Assembly (NCBI RefSeq): GCF_036785885.1
Contig: NC_092329.1
Location: forward strand, 1,426,001 to 1,490,000
From: Coffea arabica
Lineage: Eukaryota; Streptophyta; Magnoliopsida; Gentianales; Rubiaceae
Reading direction: 5' to 3'
DNA length: 64,000 nucleotides
Part shown: positions 12,966-25,500 of the stretch, one piece after another
Layout: each line of letters starts with the position of its first letter
How positions within the stretch are numbered: position 1 is the stretch's first letter
Position numbers and translations under genes: made by a program
Notes under the pieces: generated by a model
Told to the model about the DNA's origin: nothing
Database searches by the model: none
What the model saw: only the letters and a program-made list of their open reading frames with translations

Positions 12966-13564
12966 ACATAACTCTGTAAAAAATGCATATATTATAAATT
13001 TAAACCATGCTCTTAAATATAAAAGAAAAAAAATGAGCTTACTTTAATTACACTGGGCAGAAAACTAAGTGAATAAGTGCTGTGTAAATGCCTTTACACT
13101 ATGTAGCATCTTTCCTTTTCAGTTGAAGTGTTTCATACAAAAAAAAAAATGTTTCCATCATCTTAGAAAAAACACGTTTTGCTTTCAAGGCCTAGTGCAC
13201 CTGCAGCATGCAAAGTACACAAACAAATGCACCATTTAGAAATGTAGACCACCCACATTTGGAAAGCAGCCACCAGATTATCCAGCGTCTTAACCTATGC
13301 ATTGTCTTGAAAGAAAATTCGGGAAATCTCCCAGCAAATTAACCTAGAGTACTGTAAAATGCATGTTCTGTAGTTCACCATTAACTGCATTTTTGACAAA
13401 AGGGAGAAGAAATGATTCTCGAGAATTGGGCTAGAATCCAGAGACCTGTATTCAACTTTTTATATTCACTCATTTCTGGTAAACCACATGGGCCTCCTTC
13501 CCAAATACCTGATAAAGGCCATCCCCCAATAGTACAGAAAGTGAAAAAAAAAATTTTTTTTTAC

Positions 13565-14114
13565 CAAGGGTATATGACAAGCAGCAAAGTCTCTAACAAG
13601 TTTATTTGTAACAAGAACCATGCGTATAATCAGGAAAAAAGAATTAATCTTCTACCAGAAAAATAATCTTAATTAATGTAAAAGGAAAATCAGGAACGGA
13701 ATTAGTGTGTAACCATATAATCTTCCCTAATTGTAGGATTACAGTCAAAGAAGTCTATGTCAAACAAGTGTACTGTAGCTATGGACAAATGATAGGAAAC
13801 AAGGTCTAAAAACTTGGAAGGAATTCCCTGATTTCGCCCAGAGTAAGTTCCCAGATTATTGTGTGGATTTTTTTGCTCACAAAGTAGGCCAATTCTGTAT
13901 CATAATGCATTAAATCTAAAGGAAGACCACCTGAAGTTTATAATGCAATTGGTCTTCACAAATTTATAACGAAAAAATGAGGATGAATGATGGTAAATGC
14001 TTACCCAGGGTTCATGTGAACATCGAAATGCACGCCGTCCATAGCCAATATGAACATCTCCTTCACAAAAGTTACGGGCATCCCATTACAAAACACCTAA
14101 GGATTCAGAGCCAT
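13565..14114 (-). pseudogene. WBP2-like GRAM-domain pseudogene (remnant A, copy 1)
   Basis: Exon 1 is at 14005-14114, starts ATG GCT CTG and is the usual 110 nt ending at GG/GTAAGC, but has an in-frame TAG at codon 6. Exon 2 survives only as its last 22 codons at 13565-13630. These are recognisable as IRMVLVTNKLVRDFAA, compared with IRMVFVANKPGRDFAA in remnant B, and are followed by a GTAAAA donor. The first part of exon 2 and its acceptor are missing, apparently through a small deletion relative to remnant B. Surrounding intron and 3' flank are alignable to remnant B (for example 13190-13320 with 17760-17890), so A and B arose by an older local duplication. It is not translatable as a GRAM protein. 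Confidence 0.8.
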
Positions 14115-14827
14115 CTTCGAATAATGACCAATGATCATAGCTTTGGCTTCACTTCCCCACCCCCCCTCTCTTCAAATTTAAATATTGCCAGACAATCTAT
14201 TGCAATTTGCAAGAGATTGCTGTGCGGTCATGTTGGTGACACAACCTCTAAACCCATTTCAAATAATTGATAAAACATGGTAGTGGCTATCATCCTCGGA
14301 ACATAAATCAGTAGGCGTATCATCCTTTGAAAGCTGCAATATAACAAAGAAAAGAACAGATAGATGACATAGTGGCCATGCACTTTGACTATTTTGAGAA
14401 GGCACAAATCGTGTGGAAACTGTAATCAGAACAGGCAGACCGGTTTTGAAGTGTACCTGCTGTGCTATTAATTTATCTATGCATATAGCAACATAGTTAA
14501 AATGATCAGTTGTTAGAAATGTTTATTGAGCTGTCTCGTTGTAGAGTTAAGGTTAGCAATGACCTATTAAAATTTCAGTGTTTACTTTCTTGGACACTGC
14601 AGTATTCAGTTGATTTTCTTCTGTTATTTGGTACTTTTGTCCTCTTTATCTCTTCTCCCCTATTCCTTTTTAAACATCTTCCTTAAATCGATTGGTGTCA
14701 CAACCTCTGCTGTATACAATTTATTTACAGCAATTGTGTTAGTTTTCAATTCTTATTCTACCTTTGTCTGGTGTTGCATTCTCAATGGGTATCCTGATGC
14801 TAGATAGCTTTATGCTGTCCACTAATA

Positions 14828-15779
14828 TACGGTTGCCTCCTCTCAGCCTTTGAAAGTTTTTGATCTCTTTAAATTTAATTAAAAAAAAATTTCAATACCA
14901 TCATGCTGCAAGCAGTTTTGAAATTTAAATTTTCACTGGTGTCATTGCATAACATTTATCCCTTTTACTTTCCACAAATGGAGACACCAGCCATCCTTGT
15001 CCTTTTATGTAAAGAACTAGCAGATTAAGATCCCAAGAAGATTTTAGCCTTTTGACAAAAGATTAACAGAAGATGTTAGCAGGCCTAGCAGACATTTAGC
15101 ATAGACCAAGGAATGACAATGGCAACGACACCCTCAATGGTAATAGATTTACGAGAATTGCTTTTTCTGAAAATTATGTTTGGTATTTTCACCGCAAAAT
15201 TACGGTTGCCTCCTCTCAGCCTTTGAAAGTTTTTGATCTCTTTAAATTTAATTTAAACAAAATTTCAATACCATCCTGCTGCAAGCAGTTTTGAAATGTA
15301 AATTTTCACTGGTGTCATTGCATAACATTTATCACTTTTTACTTTCCACAAATGGAGACACCAGCCATCCTTGTCCTTTTATGTAAAGAACTAGCAGATT
15401 AAGATCCCAAGAAAAGGGTAATATGGATTACCCTCCAACTGTGTCTTCGATCTATATTACGCTTCGTTTATGTTTCTTGAATATTTTCTAACTGATGGAA
15501 AAATGATAGTGAAAGCTAAACAAAATTCTGGATTTCAAGAGAAGAGTTGAGGTTTTAGGGAAAACTCATGATGATATACTCCCACAATAAGGATTTGACA
15601 TTTATAAACTCTAAAATTCAATTCTAAAACCTTTTGACAAAAGATTAACAGAAGATGTTAGCAGGCCTAGCAGGCATTTAGCATAGACCAAGGAATGACA
15701 ATGGCAAGGACCCCCTCAATGGTAATAGATTTATGAGAATTCCTTTTTCTGAAAATTATGTTTGGTATTTTCACCGCAA
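14828..15779. repeat. Direct repeat of about 370 bp, second copy interrupted
   Basis: The unit at 14828-15197 (starting TACGGTTGCCTCCTCTCAGC) recurs from 15201. The second copy is split by an extra segment of about 217 bp (15413-15629) and resumes with CCTTTTGACAAAAG at 15630, ending near 15779. The extra segment begins with an internal palindrome (GGGTAATATGGATTACCC) and looks like a small insertion. No coding content is recognised. Confidence 0.85.
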
Positions 15780-18241
15780 TGGCAATCAACCAAATTTTAG
15801 TTTTATCATTTTTTTCCTTCATCTTTTGCTGCTTTTCCTTGTAAGTTTTCTTTTCCTTATTTTCCTTCCCCAGATTCTTTTTTAATCCGTTTCAACAATA
15901 AACCCTAATATACAAAAATGACAGCTCCCTGGCTAATATTAAATTCTCCATTGATCTCAATTTTCATATCAAATTGACAAAAACTCAATAGAAGAGGCCA
16001 AAAACCAGCACTAAACCTGTTGAGGCTCCCTCCAACCAAATCAAAGCATCCAAATGATCATTTTCATGGTAATACAGCAACATAAATAGTCAATCAACAA
16101 ACATCAGTCCCATAAGCTTGTATCACGTTCAGGCAACTAAAAACTACAGCTATGCTGAAGCCCAGTGCAAGACTTATAACAATAGTTGAAGAGTAAGTGT
16201 TTAATCACCAAATATTGAGTTCAAATTACAAACACGAAAAAAGGTCATGGCAGCATAATGACAATTATTGCCTTCTATTGCTGAGGAGGTTGGGGGAGAA
16301 GGGAACCAAGTATTGATAACATACACGGTGGAGGGAAGGGAGAAAGGAAGGGGTTTAGGTGAGGGGAGATTGGAGAGCCATGAAGATTTTTGGGGAGAGA
16401 AGTGAAGCATAGATGAGGGCTGCTGGGGTCTAGCTTATTTATTTATTTCATTTTGTTGGTTTTCCAAGCATTAATATTCCGGAATAATGACCATTGCCCA
16501 GTTTTATGTCTTCCATAGTGATGGAAACAAACCCATATACGCTAACCAAACATTTATGGGATTCAAGACCTTGAAACCATAGCGGGATAAACTGTATTCC
16601 AAGATGAAGTACAATATTTTAGTTTTCATATAAATGTCTTGTAATTGTTATCTATTAATCACATGGTTTAGGTTTACACTACCTCTTGTGACAAAATGAG
16701 TCTGGCCAGGAATCAATTGAACTCCAGCCGCTCTTTTGCTCTAGGGATAGGGAGCCTAATACAATTCTTCAGGAAACATGGGTATTGAAAATCTTAAAAA
16801 CCCATAGGTTCCCAATTTTAAGATTACGTTCCGCTCAGGAATAATAATTAAAATTGAAAGAAAATTTGGCGAACTTAATATCAATAGATCTATGCAAAGA
16901 GGCTCGAAAGGGCATCAAAGTTGCTTCAATATGCCCTAGAAAGTTAGGAGAATTCAATATTTTTCAATAGCGAATACTCTGCTGGCTCTGTTACCTCTCC
17001 AACCTTCCAAAACTCTGCTGGTGCCAAGTCAATACTCACCCAAACCCCATCGTACATAACCCACTCAAACGACAAAAGCCTTCCTTCTGCCCACCCCCAC
17101 AAAACAAGAAAAAGAAAGAACCAAAAAAGATCAGCAGGGGAACCACCAAACCGTACCTAGTCTCCCCTCGTGGCATTCTCTAACTGCACTATTCCCACTT
17201 CAATGGTTGTAGCACAGCAGCTGTCCATTCCTCTTCATCTGGAACCACGTGCCTGTACCCTGACCACCAAATCACTTCCTCACCTCACGGCAAATATCAT
17301 GCTTAGCTTCAAATCACACATGTTCTATTCCCCTCTAGTACCACAGCCGACATATCCATTGCCACCAATCTGATCCCTGTCTGCTATGAGTGAAGTTTGA
17401 AGTTTATTTGTAGATCTATTTTTGTAAATTCAGGTAAATGACTTATTTTGTTGTGGAGAATGGTCCTGATTTAACACATTTTCTTGTGTAAGTTTAGTTA
17501 AAAATTGAGAACTACTTTTAAGTCATCTGACACAAATCAAAACCTAAAGGTGTAAATTGACACCATTATTAACAGAATGAGGCAACCTTGAACTGGATCC
17601 TTAGTTCAAGGAGGTTTATTGTATTGTACCATATAATCTAAGTACACTGGTTTCCAGTTAATACTAGACCAACAAATAGTTTGCAAATACTTATAATCTG
17701 ATAACCCTTATCGTGTACAGATAGGACAGTTAGAAAAAGCATTTTTTTGCTCTGGAACCCAGTGCACCTGTGGCACAAGGAACGTACACAAACAAATGCA
17801 CCATGTAGAAACCAAGACTACCCACATTTGGAAAGCAGCCAGGAGACAATCCAGTGTATTTAACGTATGCATCATCTTCAAAGAAAAATCACCTTATCTT
17901 TCCAGAAATGATTAGGCCAGAAAGAAAACTAGCCTAGAGCACCATAAAGAGCATTTTCTATAATTCACCATTTTTCCAGGAACTGGGCTGGAATTTAGAG
18001 TTTTTATTCAACTGTTATAACCATAGTTTTCTGGTAAACCAAGTAGGGCTTGCTCCCATGCGGAAGACACAAAATAATTATTACATCCGGAAAATGTGAA
18101 TTCACATCTGGCTTGAGACCGGACAAATTAAATGCACAAGCCCCTTGCAGTAGGTATAGTTACTTTATTGACTACAAAACGCTTGAGACTATAACATAAT
18201 GGAGAATGACGTGTGGAACAAAACGTGCAAAGCCAACTTAC
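15780..18241. other. Non-coding interval between GRAM remnants (copy 1)
   Basis: I looked here for downstream exons of the GRAM gene on the minus strand and found none. Frames at 16201-16410 (minus) and 17170-17373 (plus) match nothing I recognise. The stretch 17760-17890 is paralogous to 13190-13320. The second copy of this interval is 28616-31077. Confidence 0.5.
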
Positions 18242-19426
18242 CAGGGGCAGATCAAAAGCAGCAAAGTCTCTACCAGGTTTATTTGCAACAAAAACCATAC
18301 GTATGTTGGACAAGTAACTTATGCCCTTTGCTTTGTCATGTCCTCTTTGAGCTCTGAGAGACAAAAGGAGTTAATTTTCAACCAGAAGAAAATCACTATT
18401 AATGTAAAAGGAAAATCAGGAATGAAATTAGTGTACAAGCATAGAATCTTCCATAATTGTGGGATTACCGTCAAACAAGTACTATATATTAGCAATGCAT
18501 TGAATTAAAACCAGTTGCAGGAAAGGATCATAAGTGCTCTGTAGCTATGGTCAAATGATAGGAACGAAGCCTTTAGAGTGAAGAATAGAGTGATTTGGCA
18601 GAAAGTAAGTTCCCAGATTTTAAATTATTCAGTGGATTTGTCGGCCGATCGTGTAATTAGCCGCGTTTACTTCTGAAGGAATACCACCTTTTGATATTTG
18701 TTGTAGTATAATATCTTTTCAAAACCTAAGAAAAGACTATCATTGTTGACAGTATCGGTTTAAACATGTGTATATCAAACTATCAAGATTATCCTTTAGA
18801 CACAGAAATATAAAACACACCCGCTTTAATAATTCTGAATAGCGGTTCTCAGCGTAAAGTGTGTCATCCTGTTTTTAAAATTATGTTTACACTGCCAAGC
18901 ACATACATCTACAATCCATAGTTACAATTAGCTAATATGCATCAGATGCGTAATTACGTACGAGGATAACACCTTCCAAGGCCCTCCCCTAGTTTGATAT
19001 GTCTCTATTTAAACAACCCATGTCCACAAACAAAAAGATACCCATTGAACAACCAAAACCTAATTCATCGTCTGCATCCTCAAATCGGGTATAAATACAA
19101 GAATTATCCGCGCAGGATGAAACACATCACCTGTGTTTCCATGATTACTACAAAACCGAACAGGAAAAGATGCCGAGAAGGGAAAAACAATTCCGGTTTT
19201 TCAATGTAGGAGCCGAAACAAATTCCATAATAGGGCGTCTTACCACAGAGGGATGAATTTGATCTGGTCACGTAACTTTAATAAGGAAAATCTGAGGAGG
19301 AACGGTAATTGCTTACCCGGGGATCTTGTCAACCTCGAAGTCGACGCCATCTCTGGCTAATACGAACATCTCGTTCAGAAAGGGCACGGGCATGCTGTAA
19401 GGAAACACCAGAGGACTCAGAGCCAT
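18242..19426 (-). pseudogene. WBP2-like GRAM-domain gene, 5' part only (remnant B, copy 1)
   Basis: This is the best preserved GRAM remnant. Exon 1 (19317-19426) encodes 36 residues from MALSPLVFPY to EVDKIP and ends at GG/GTAAGC. Exon 2 (18242-18353) follows a TCTCAG acceptor, restores the frame as GAQRGHDKAKG, and continues with SNIRMVFVANKP and FAAFDLPL to a GTAAGT donor. The joined 74 residues correspond to the start of the GRAM domain of plant WBP2-like proteins (about 200 residues, At5g11680 type), whose cellular role is poorly defined. Exons for the rest of the GRAM domain and the C-terminus were not found in the following 4 kb. Both splice sites and the frame are intact, so it may still be transcribed, but it cannot make a complete protein. 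Confidence 0.75.
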
Positions 19427-19810
19427 CTTCGAATAAAGAACAACAGTCTCAACGCAGCTTAATTTTTTATTTGATTTTTGAACGGATAAATCAGGAGAGA
19501 TTGCCATGCACGGAAAACGGGTGATGTAATTTGATTTAAAAAGATCAAAGAACGAGATATGAATAGAAGCTATAACGTCATAATTAGGAATTCGTTTCCG
19601 TAATTGAAGAAAAGTTACATCCATCATTCGGTACAACCATCGCATTAGTATTTTTTTTATCGTAATTTTTTATTTTATTGTGTTATTTTTCCGTAAACGT
19701 TCACGTTGTTCCGGACAAATTTTAGATTAATTCGGAGCTCGCACCCCTAGACTTTGGGATATTTACGATATGACCCAATGAACTTTGGAAAAATGCAAAA
19801 TTACCCAAAC

Positions 19811-19902
19811 TTTAGGGTTTAGGGTTTAGGGTTTAGGGTTTTAGGGTTTAGGGTTGAGGGTTTAGGGTTGAGGGTTGAGGGTTTAGGGTTGAGGGTTTAG
19901 GG
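19811..19902 (+). repeat. Interstitial telomere-like tract (copy 1, part 1)
   Basis: TTTAGGG units are mixed with TTGAGGG variants in the same orientation as the main array. The tract is continuous with 20785-20877 if the inserted hAT-type element is removed. It is the remnant of the telomere-proximal zone carried along by the tandem duplication. Confidence 0.95.
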
Positions 19903-20784
19903 TAGGCCTGTCAATCGGGCCTAATGAGCCGGGCTTTGATGTGTTCAAGCTCAACTCATTTAATTTGAGACATTTTCGGGCTTCGGACTATGAGTTTCGG
20001 GTTCGTAAATGTGAAGCTCATACTCAGCTCACATAATATTCGGGTTGTGAGCCTTAATCGGGCTTAGCCCAAGCTCACTTATTACTCCTGAATTTTCTTA
20101 ATATAATTACTATAACTATTAAGTTGTAAAACTAATTTAACATTTACAAGACTATAATATTAAAACTAAACATGAACAAATAATAGTTCTTAAAAAGTAT
20201 ATAAACCAAAATTTTTTCAACAATATTTATATGTAATCTGTTTAAAATGCATGAAAAATAGTAATAAAACATGCAATCATAAGCCAATACATCTTTAAAA
20301 GTTGAAACTTTTTTTTATAATCTTGTGATTTAAATCCAAATATGCTTGATGATTTTTGTGTTTGTAGACCAAAAAAAAAAATCAACCAATAATATGCCAA
20401 TACAAAAAGTTACTCAACCAATAAGAAAAATTAGAGATTTAGTTATGCATTACTAATATTGGCTCTCAAGAAAGCTCATGAAAGAGTCTTTAGATGTGTT
20501 TTTGTGTTTTGTAATTTATATATATATTTAGTATTTAGCAAAAATATATTTGGATATATAATTATACATAATATCAAAATATAAATATTATATATATAGG
20601 TAATTAAAGGGGCGGGCCTATATCGGGTATGAGCCTAATAAGGCCCAAGCTCGGCTCACATTTAATTCGGGCCTAATTTTTAGGCTCAAGCTCAGACCGG
20701 CTCACTAAATGATCGGGCTCATCGGGCTTTCTGTCGGGCCGAACGAGCCGAGCTCGGGCTGGCCCAGCCCCATTGACAGCCCTA
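19903..20784. mobile_element. Non-autonomous hAT-type element, 882 bp (copy 1)
   Basis: The left end is TAGGCCTGTCAATCGGGCC and the reverse complement of the right end is TAGGGCTGTCAATGGGGCTG, giving imperfect terminal inverted repeats of hAT style. An 8-bp target duplication, GTTTAGGG, flanks it (19895-19902 and 20785-20792). Sub-terminal GC-rich repeats (GGGC, GAGCC, GCTCG) surround an AT-rich core with no transposase. Because the target is itself a repeat, the duplication alone is weak evidence, but ends, length and 8-bp size agree. The identical element is at 32753-33634. Confidence 0.8.
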
Positions 20785-20877
20785 GTTTAGGGTTGAGGGT
20801 TTAGGGTTGAGGGTTGAGGGTTGAGGGTTTAGGGTTGAGGGTTGAGGGTTGAGGGTTTTAGGGTTGAGGGTTGAGGG
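20785..20877 (+). repeat. Interstitial telomere-like tract (copy 1, part 2)
   Basis: Mostly TTGAGGG units with scattered TTTAGGG and one TTTTAGGG. It is the same tract as 33635-33727, where it leads directly into the large hAT-type element. Confidence 0.95.
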
Positions 20878-20978
20878 TAGGGTTTAGGGTTGCTTGCCTT
20901 TGAATCTTCCCAAAACATCACCTTTGATCTGTTTTTTTCGTCAAATCGAGTCAAAAAGCTTGATAAGACTCGACTTGA
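20878..20978. mobile_element. Deleted hAT-type remnant spanning the duplication junction
   Basis: The first bases (TAGGGTT) match the start of the 3.3-kb element at 33728. After a few telomere-like bases the sequence jumps to 20890-20978, which is identical to the interior segment 36766-36854 of that element. About 3 kb of the element is therefore missing here. At 20974-20978 the sequence CTTGA is shared with 8140-8144, and from there the second copy of the duplicated unit begins. Confidence 0.85.
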
Positions 20979-21251
20979 AGCTGTTTTTCTTGATACCTCT
21001 CAACGCAAAAGTTTCTGTAATACGGTCCTAGAAGACGCAGAAACATAGAAATCGCCACAAAGATCTCAATAAAAGCAAGAAAATGATGATGAACACGACT
21101 GGTCGATCAGTCTGTTCTCTGTTTTTGCAGAAAACTTTTTTAGGAGGGCAGTTTCGGGCTTCGATTTGAGGGGTTTGTAATGGTTATTGGCGAAATATTT
21201 CAACACACAATTTATTCCTCTATATCCTTAGAAGGTGCATACAAACAAGGG

Positions 21252-21387
21252 TAAATCTTATATACACTGACAGTGTATACACTATCACTGTTTGATTCAT
21301 GACATGTGTACAAAAATTGAATTTTAAATTTAAATTCTACATAGTTTTCATTCATTCAACGCTGAAAGTGTAGTGTAGGAAAGATTA
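21252..21387. mobile_element. Candidate small MITE (copy 2)
   Basis: Second copy of the candidate at 8418-8553, with the same imperfect inverted ends. Confidence 0.35.
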
Positions 21388-22294
21388 ATCCAAAAAATAA
21401 TCACTGGATCAATAAAGAAAGAGAAAATCGAATTGGAAGAGAGCTGGTCCACCAGCTTGTTTTCAAAATCTGTAGAAAAAGCTGCTTTTGTTTTCTTCCT
21501 TTTTCTCTCTCCCTACACTCATAGATCTTGTGCAATTGCCCCATCACTCGTTTCCCTCTCTTAGAAACCCTAACATCTCTCTTTGCTCACTATTTAAATG
21601 GAATAGAATTCCCAAAACCTAAGAATAAGGGTTTGGATTGAAAGGGGGTAATGTGACTTGTTTTGACCCTTTTGATCTGCTTGTTGAGTTGATTTTTGGA
21701 TAGAAATTCGAGCGAAGAACTATTCCAGTACTATCCAAAACTTGGAGAGAAAGAAAAGGAATTCGAGTGATGAACTACGCATGTACTATCCAAAACTTGG
21801 AGAGAAAAAAAGGAGAAAAATCCATAAAAAAAAAAGCTGCCCAAAATTTCCAACTATTCTGAATTTTTGCTTCGGGTTTCGTACTTTGCATGAAGAAGGA
21901 ATGCATGCGTGAATAGAGAAAAATTTTTTTTTTTGAGAAAAGAACTGGGGCAATGGACCTCCTTGCTTCCAGGCTTTTGCTTGGGTTTTGCATGGATTTT
22001 GTTTGGGTTTTATTTTGGATTTTGGATAGACTTTGGGTTGGATTTTGGGTAGATTTAAGATTGAGTTTTTTTTGGTTGAAATTTGATTGGGTTAAAAACA
22101 AAAAACCTCTACTATTTTTCCAATTTTGAAATCCCATTTTTCTTTTTTCCTTTTCACCTTTTTACACAAACCTACAAAAAGTAAAAATTAAAGTAACTAC
22201 TTAGGCACTTTTGTAAGTGAAGAATAAAAAATGAAAATAAAAAAAAAATAATTGAGTTGAAATTACGAAAAATTTAGTTTCTACAATTACTTAC

Positions 22295-22404
22295 CTCGAG
22301 ATCTTCTCAACCTTGAATTTCCTGCCATCCCTCGCCAATACGAATATCTCGTTCACGAAAGGTCCCAGCTTCCCGCTAGGAAGCACCTGAGGATTCAGAA
22401 CCAT
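22295..22404 (-). pseudogene. Orphan GRAM exon 1 (remnant C, copy 2)
   Basis: Second copy of the exon at 9461-9570, with the same open frame, length and GTAAGT donor. I saw no substitution inside the exon and no exon 2 downstream. Confidence 0.75.
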
Positions 22405-22561
22405 CTTCAAGTAATGATCACCGACCTCCGCTCTGCGTGTTTTTTTTTTTTTAATACCTCATCGCAGACAGATCTATTGTGCGAGATTGCTGTCCGGTCA
22501 ACAGCTGAGGTTCAACTGATAACAGAAAAAGGTCAATTTAATTTTAAAACATTATGACATA

Positions 22562-25500
22562 TGTGACGCCCCGAAAGAATGAATGCGAGAACCTAAGAAT
22601 TTTTTTTAATTGTCTAGGGTTTATTCTATTTAATCGCCCATTTTTTTTTTCTACATTTTCTTTATTAGAAAATTTCCCCAGATAATTTTTATTGAGTAAA
22701 TATAGTTCTTAGATGATTTTTCTAGTATCGATTAGTTTTTGAAAAATTAAGAACGTATATCGGATGTGGGACCCACTAGTGCGGAAAGTTCGGTAAAATT
22801 CGATCGATTAGGTTAAGTTTCGGATACTGGGTTTAATTTACCGGGTGTTATGAGATATTTAGAGGTATCAAGTGGATAGGTGGAAGAGAGAGAAAAAAGT
22901 TAGGCAAGTCATTAAATGAGGTGACAAGTGTCACCATAGTATTGTTTCTTACATAAGACCACTATTCAACCTTTTACCAATTACTAAATAAAACCAAAAA
23001 GTTACCAAATATCTTCCATTTTTCTTCAAGCTTGGCCTGCTCTCTCTCTCAAAAAGAAAGGAAGAAACTCTTCAAGTTTTGCTTCCATTTTGCTCCAAAT
23101 CATCAAAACTAACCATTGAAACTTGAACTTACTCCATAAAACCTTTTCTATTAGTGTTAGTAAGTTGATTGGTGGAGTGATTTGGAAAACTAGAAGGACC
23201 TATAGCTCTCTCTCTCTTGTTTTAAAGGTAAGTCATGAAGAACCACCCTCCTCCCTTACTTGATGCTTAAATCATGCTTAGTGCTTGTATGAGATGCAAA
23301 TTTATGGGTTATTTCTTGATTTGTGGTTGAAATGATGAAGTTTTATTATTTTTGGAAATTTTTCTGTTTTAATATGAACATGATGGTGTGGCTATATATG
23401 ATGATTGGAAATGGTATATAATGATTCTAGAGGGTGGAAAAAGTGAAAGATTGCAAGTAATTTCTGTTTTGGAAGAAATCTGGAAAATTAGGGTTCCTTG
23501 GTTCTTCATTCTGTCCGAAAATTTTGGTCCTAGATAGAGGCCGAATTGGCCTTGGCTTAAAACATGAAAGTTGTAGGGAATGTTATTTTAGAGGTGCATG
23601 CAAAATTTCAGGTCAATCAGAGTAGCGTAGAGTGAGAAAAGTCGAAATTACCCTTGCTGTCCTGGTTTTATCCGAATGTAAGAACTGCACCTGTAATTAG
23701 TGATTTTGGTTAGGAATGCTTCCGAACTGGTTATTGAGGTCTTCTGATGAAATGTAACCCTGTTTCTAAGCTTTCATGTGGCTTTGAAATTTCTGGATTT
23801 GGACTTATATAGGCTGTTTTATGATGTTTGCACTAGAATACGGTTTGTGAACCTGTTATGAGATTCTGGTATAATATGTTACATTTTTGATGTAGTTACA
23901 CTCGAAATTGGGTTGAGTGGCCTTCTTCAACATTGTAGCCTCTTAAGTCCTGAATCTACCTGTAAAATTTCAGGTCAAACGGATTAGAGTATCCTGAGTT
24001 ATGGACAAAACCCTCAGGCCTGTTTTAGACATTAGTTTGTGTACGTTTTGAATTTTAGTTTCTGATCGTGGGTTTTTCCGTGTTGATCATGTACGAACTG
24101 GGTGCTGATCCCTTCATATGAAATTTAGATCTTGGTCTCAGTTTCGAAACGGTATAAAGTACGTCGAAATCCGAGTTCCGTAGCTCCTGTTATGACCGAA
24201 ACAAAAGCGATCGTCAAAACTGCCTTGTATCTGGACAGTTCTGACGGGTACTTTGGCACTCGATTTTCGTTCTGTTTTGAGTGGATTCAGGTCTTGGCCA
24301 AAACATCAAAGTTTTAGCCTTATGTCTCAGCTTTCTAATGCCTTTGGAATTTCCTGATTTGGATTTGTGATCTGGGAGTTATGGTCCAGCAAACGACCCT
24401 GTTCGTCACCCTAAGACGTAAATTTCTGGTATTGTTTTCTACAATTTTGACCTGCTTCCATTCAGATCTAGATTAAAGTTTCTTCAGGAGATTTGTAGCC
24501 CTTTCTCATAGTTTCAAAACAGTATCTCGCTCACTTTGATCCGACTTTCCTAGCCTAATCTTTGATCAAAACGGTTTGAGATGGCAGATTTGGCTGTTCC
24601 TTTTACCGTTCTGCACACTTGCATATGCCAATTTTGCCGTTTCCGTACTTGCGTGTTCCGATTTTGCCTTTTTGCTTGTTTTAACTATGTTAGTAGCCGT
24701 TTGTGATATATTGTGACACAATCTTCTATTTCAGACGTTGGTGAGTTAGGTGGAGCCGATGGGGCCTACTAGCTACTCCTCGGGCACGAATTTCGTATTT
24801 TGCCCTTTTGTTCGTTGTGTAAGTATTCAGGCCGCTTTTATGTGTTAGTTGCTTATGTGTTTCGACATGTATGAAGAGGGTACTTAGGCGAGGGTGTACT
24901 TTATCGCACTCGCTCTAAACCCGAATTTACGCTCATATTCGTACATGACATGTGTATGTGAATCATTTTGGAACTAAAACCCTTGAGCTTGTGGCTCGGG
25001 GTGATTTTGAATAATTTTGTGAATTTTGTGAGTTTGGGGCGAGCTCTTGACCTAGATGGACTATTCGAGCCGGTTAGGGCTTGGTCGAAGTCAGTCCAAC
25101 CTGGTTGGAGGTCACCAAGTTTGTGAATCCGGTTCACCGAGTATGTGGACCAAGTTTGTGACCCGAGCTTGTGACTTAAGCTCAAGTTTGTGATTTCGTT
25201 CGTCCGGGCAAGTTTGTGAGGTGACTAGCCAGTGAGGGTGATAAGGTGTCGGTGGGTGTACAAGTGAAGTTCTACGGACCATTAAGTGTGGTCGACGGAG
25301 TGTCGGCAGGAGATCACGCATGGCATATGAATTGGCTTTGGAGCCACCTGTATCCTTATTATGTGATGTTATTTTTCTGCTTTTGCTTTACTCTTACTAT
25401 GTCACTGTTGTTACGTGAAATTTACGCTTTTGCCCCTGTTTACTTACTAAGCATATAACTTACCCCTTTAGTTTTGTTTTCCTTAGCAGGGGAAGACGCG

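Larger units (their letters stand above)
8140..20973. repeat. Subtelomeric tandem duplication, copy 1
   Basis: This is the first copy of a large direct duplication. Matching positions are offset by 12834 at the left edge, rising to 12836 and 12850 as homopolymers and telomere-like units change length. Only about a dozen substitutions were noticed by eye across the unit, for example 18260 A versus 31096 C, which is synonymous in a GRAM exon. That implies a recent event. The copy contains three GRAM-gene remnants, a solo LTR, a hAT-type element and a telomere-like tract. It ends at 20978 with a deleted hAT remnant fused back to the start of the unit. Confidence 0.95.

Noticed and set aside
11297..13666. 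Several small frames inside or next to the solo LTR
   Set aside because: They match no retroviral protein and lie in LTR or intron-like sequence. They recur in copy 2 only because of the duplication.
19309..19524. Plus-strand frame opposite GRAM exon 1
   Set aside because: It is the antisense shadow of an exon recognised on the minus strand.
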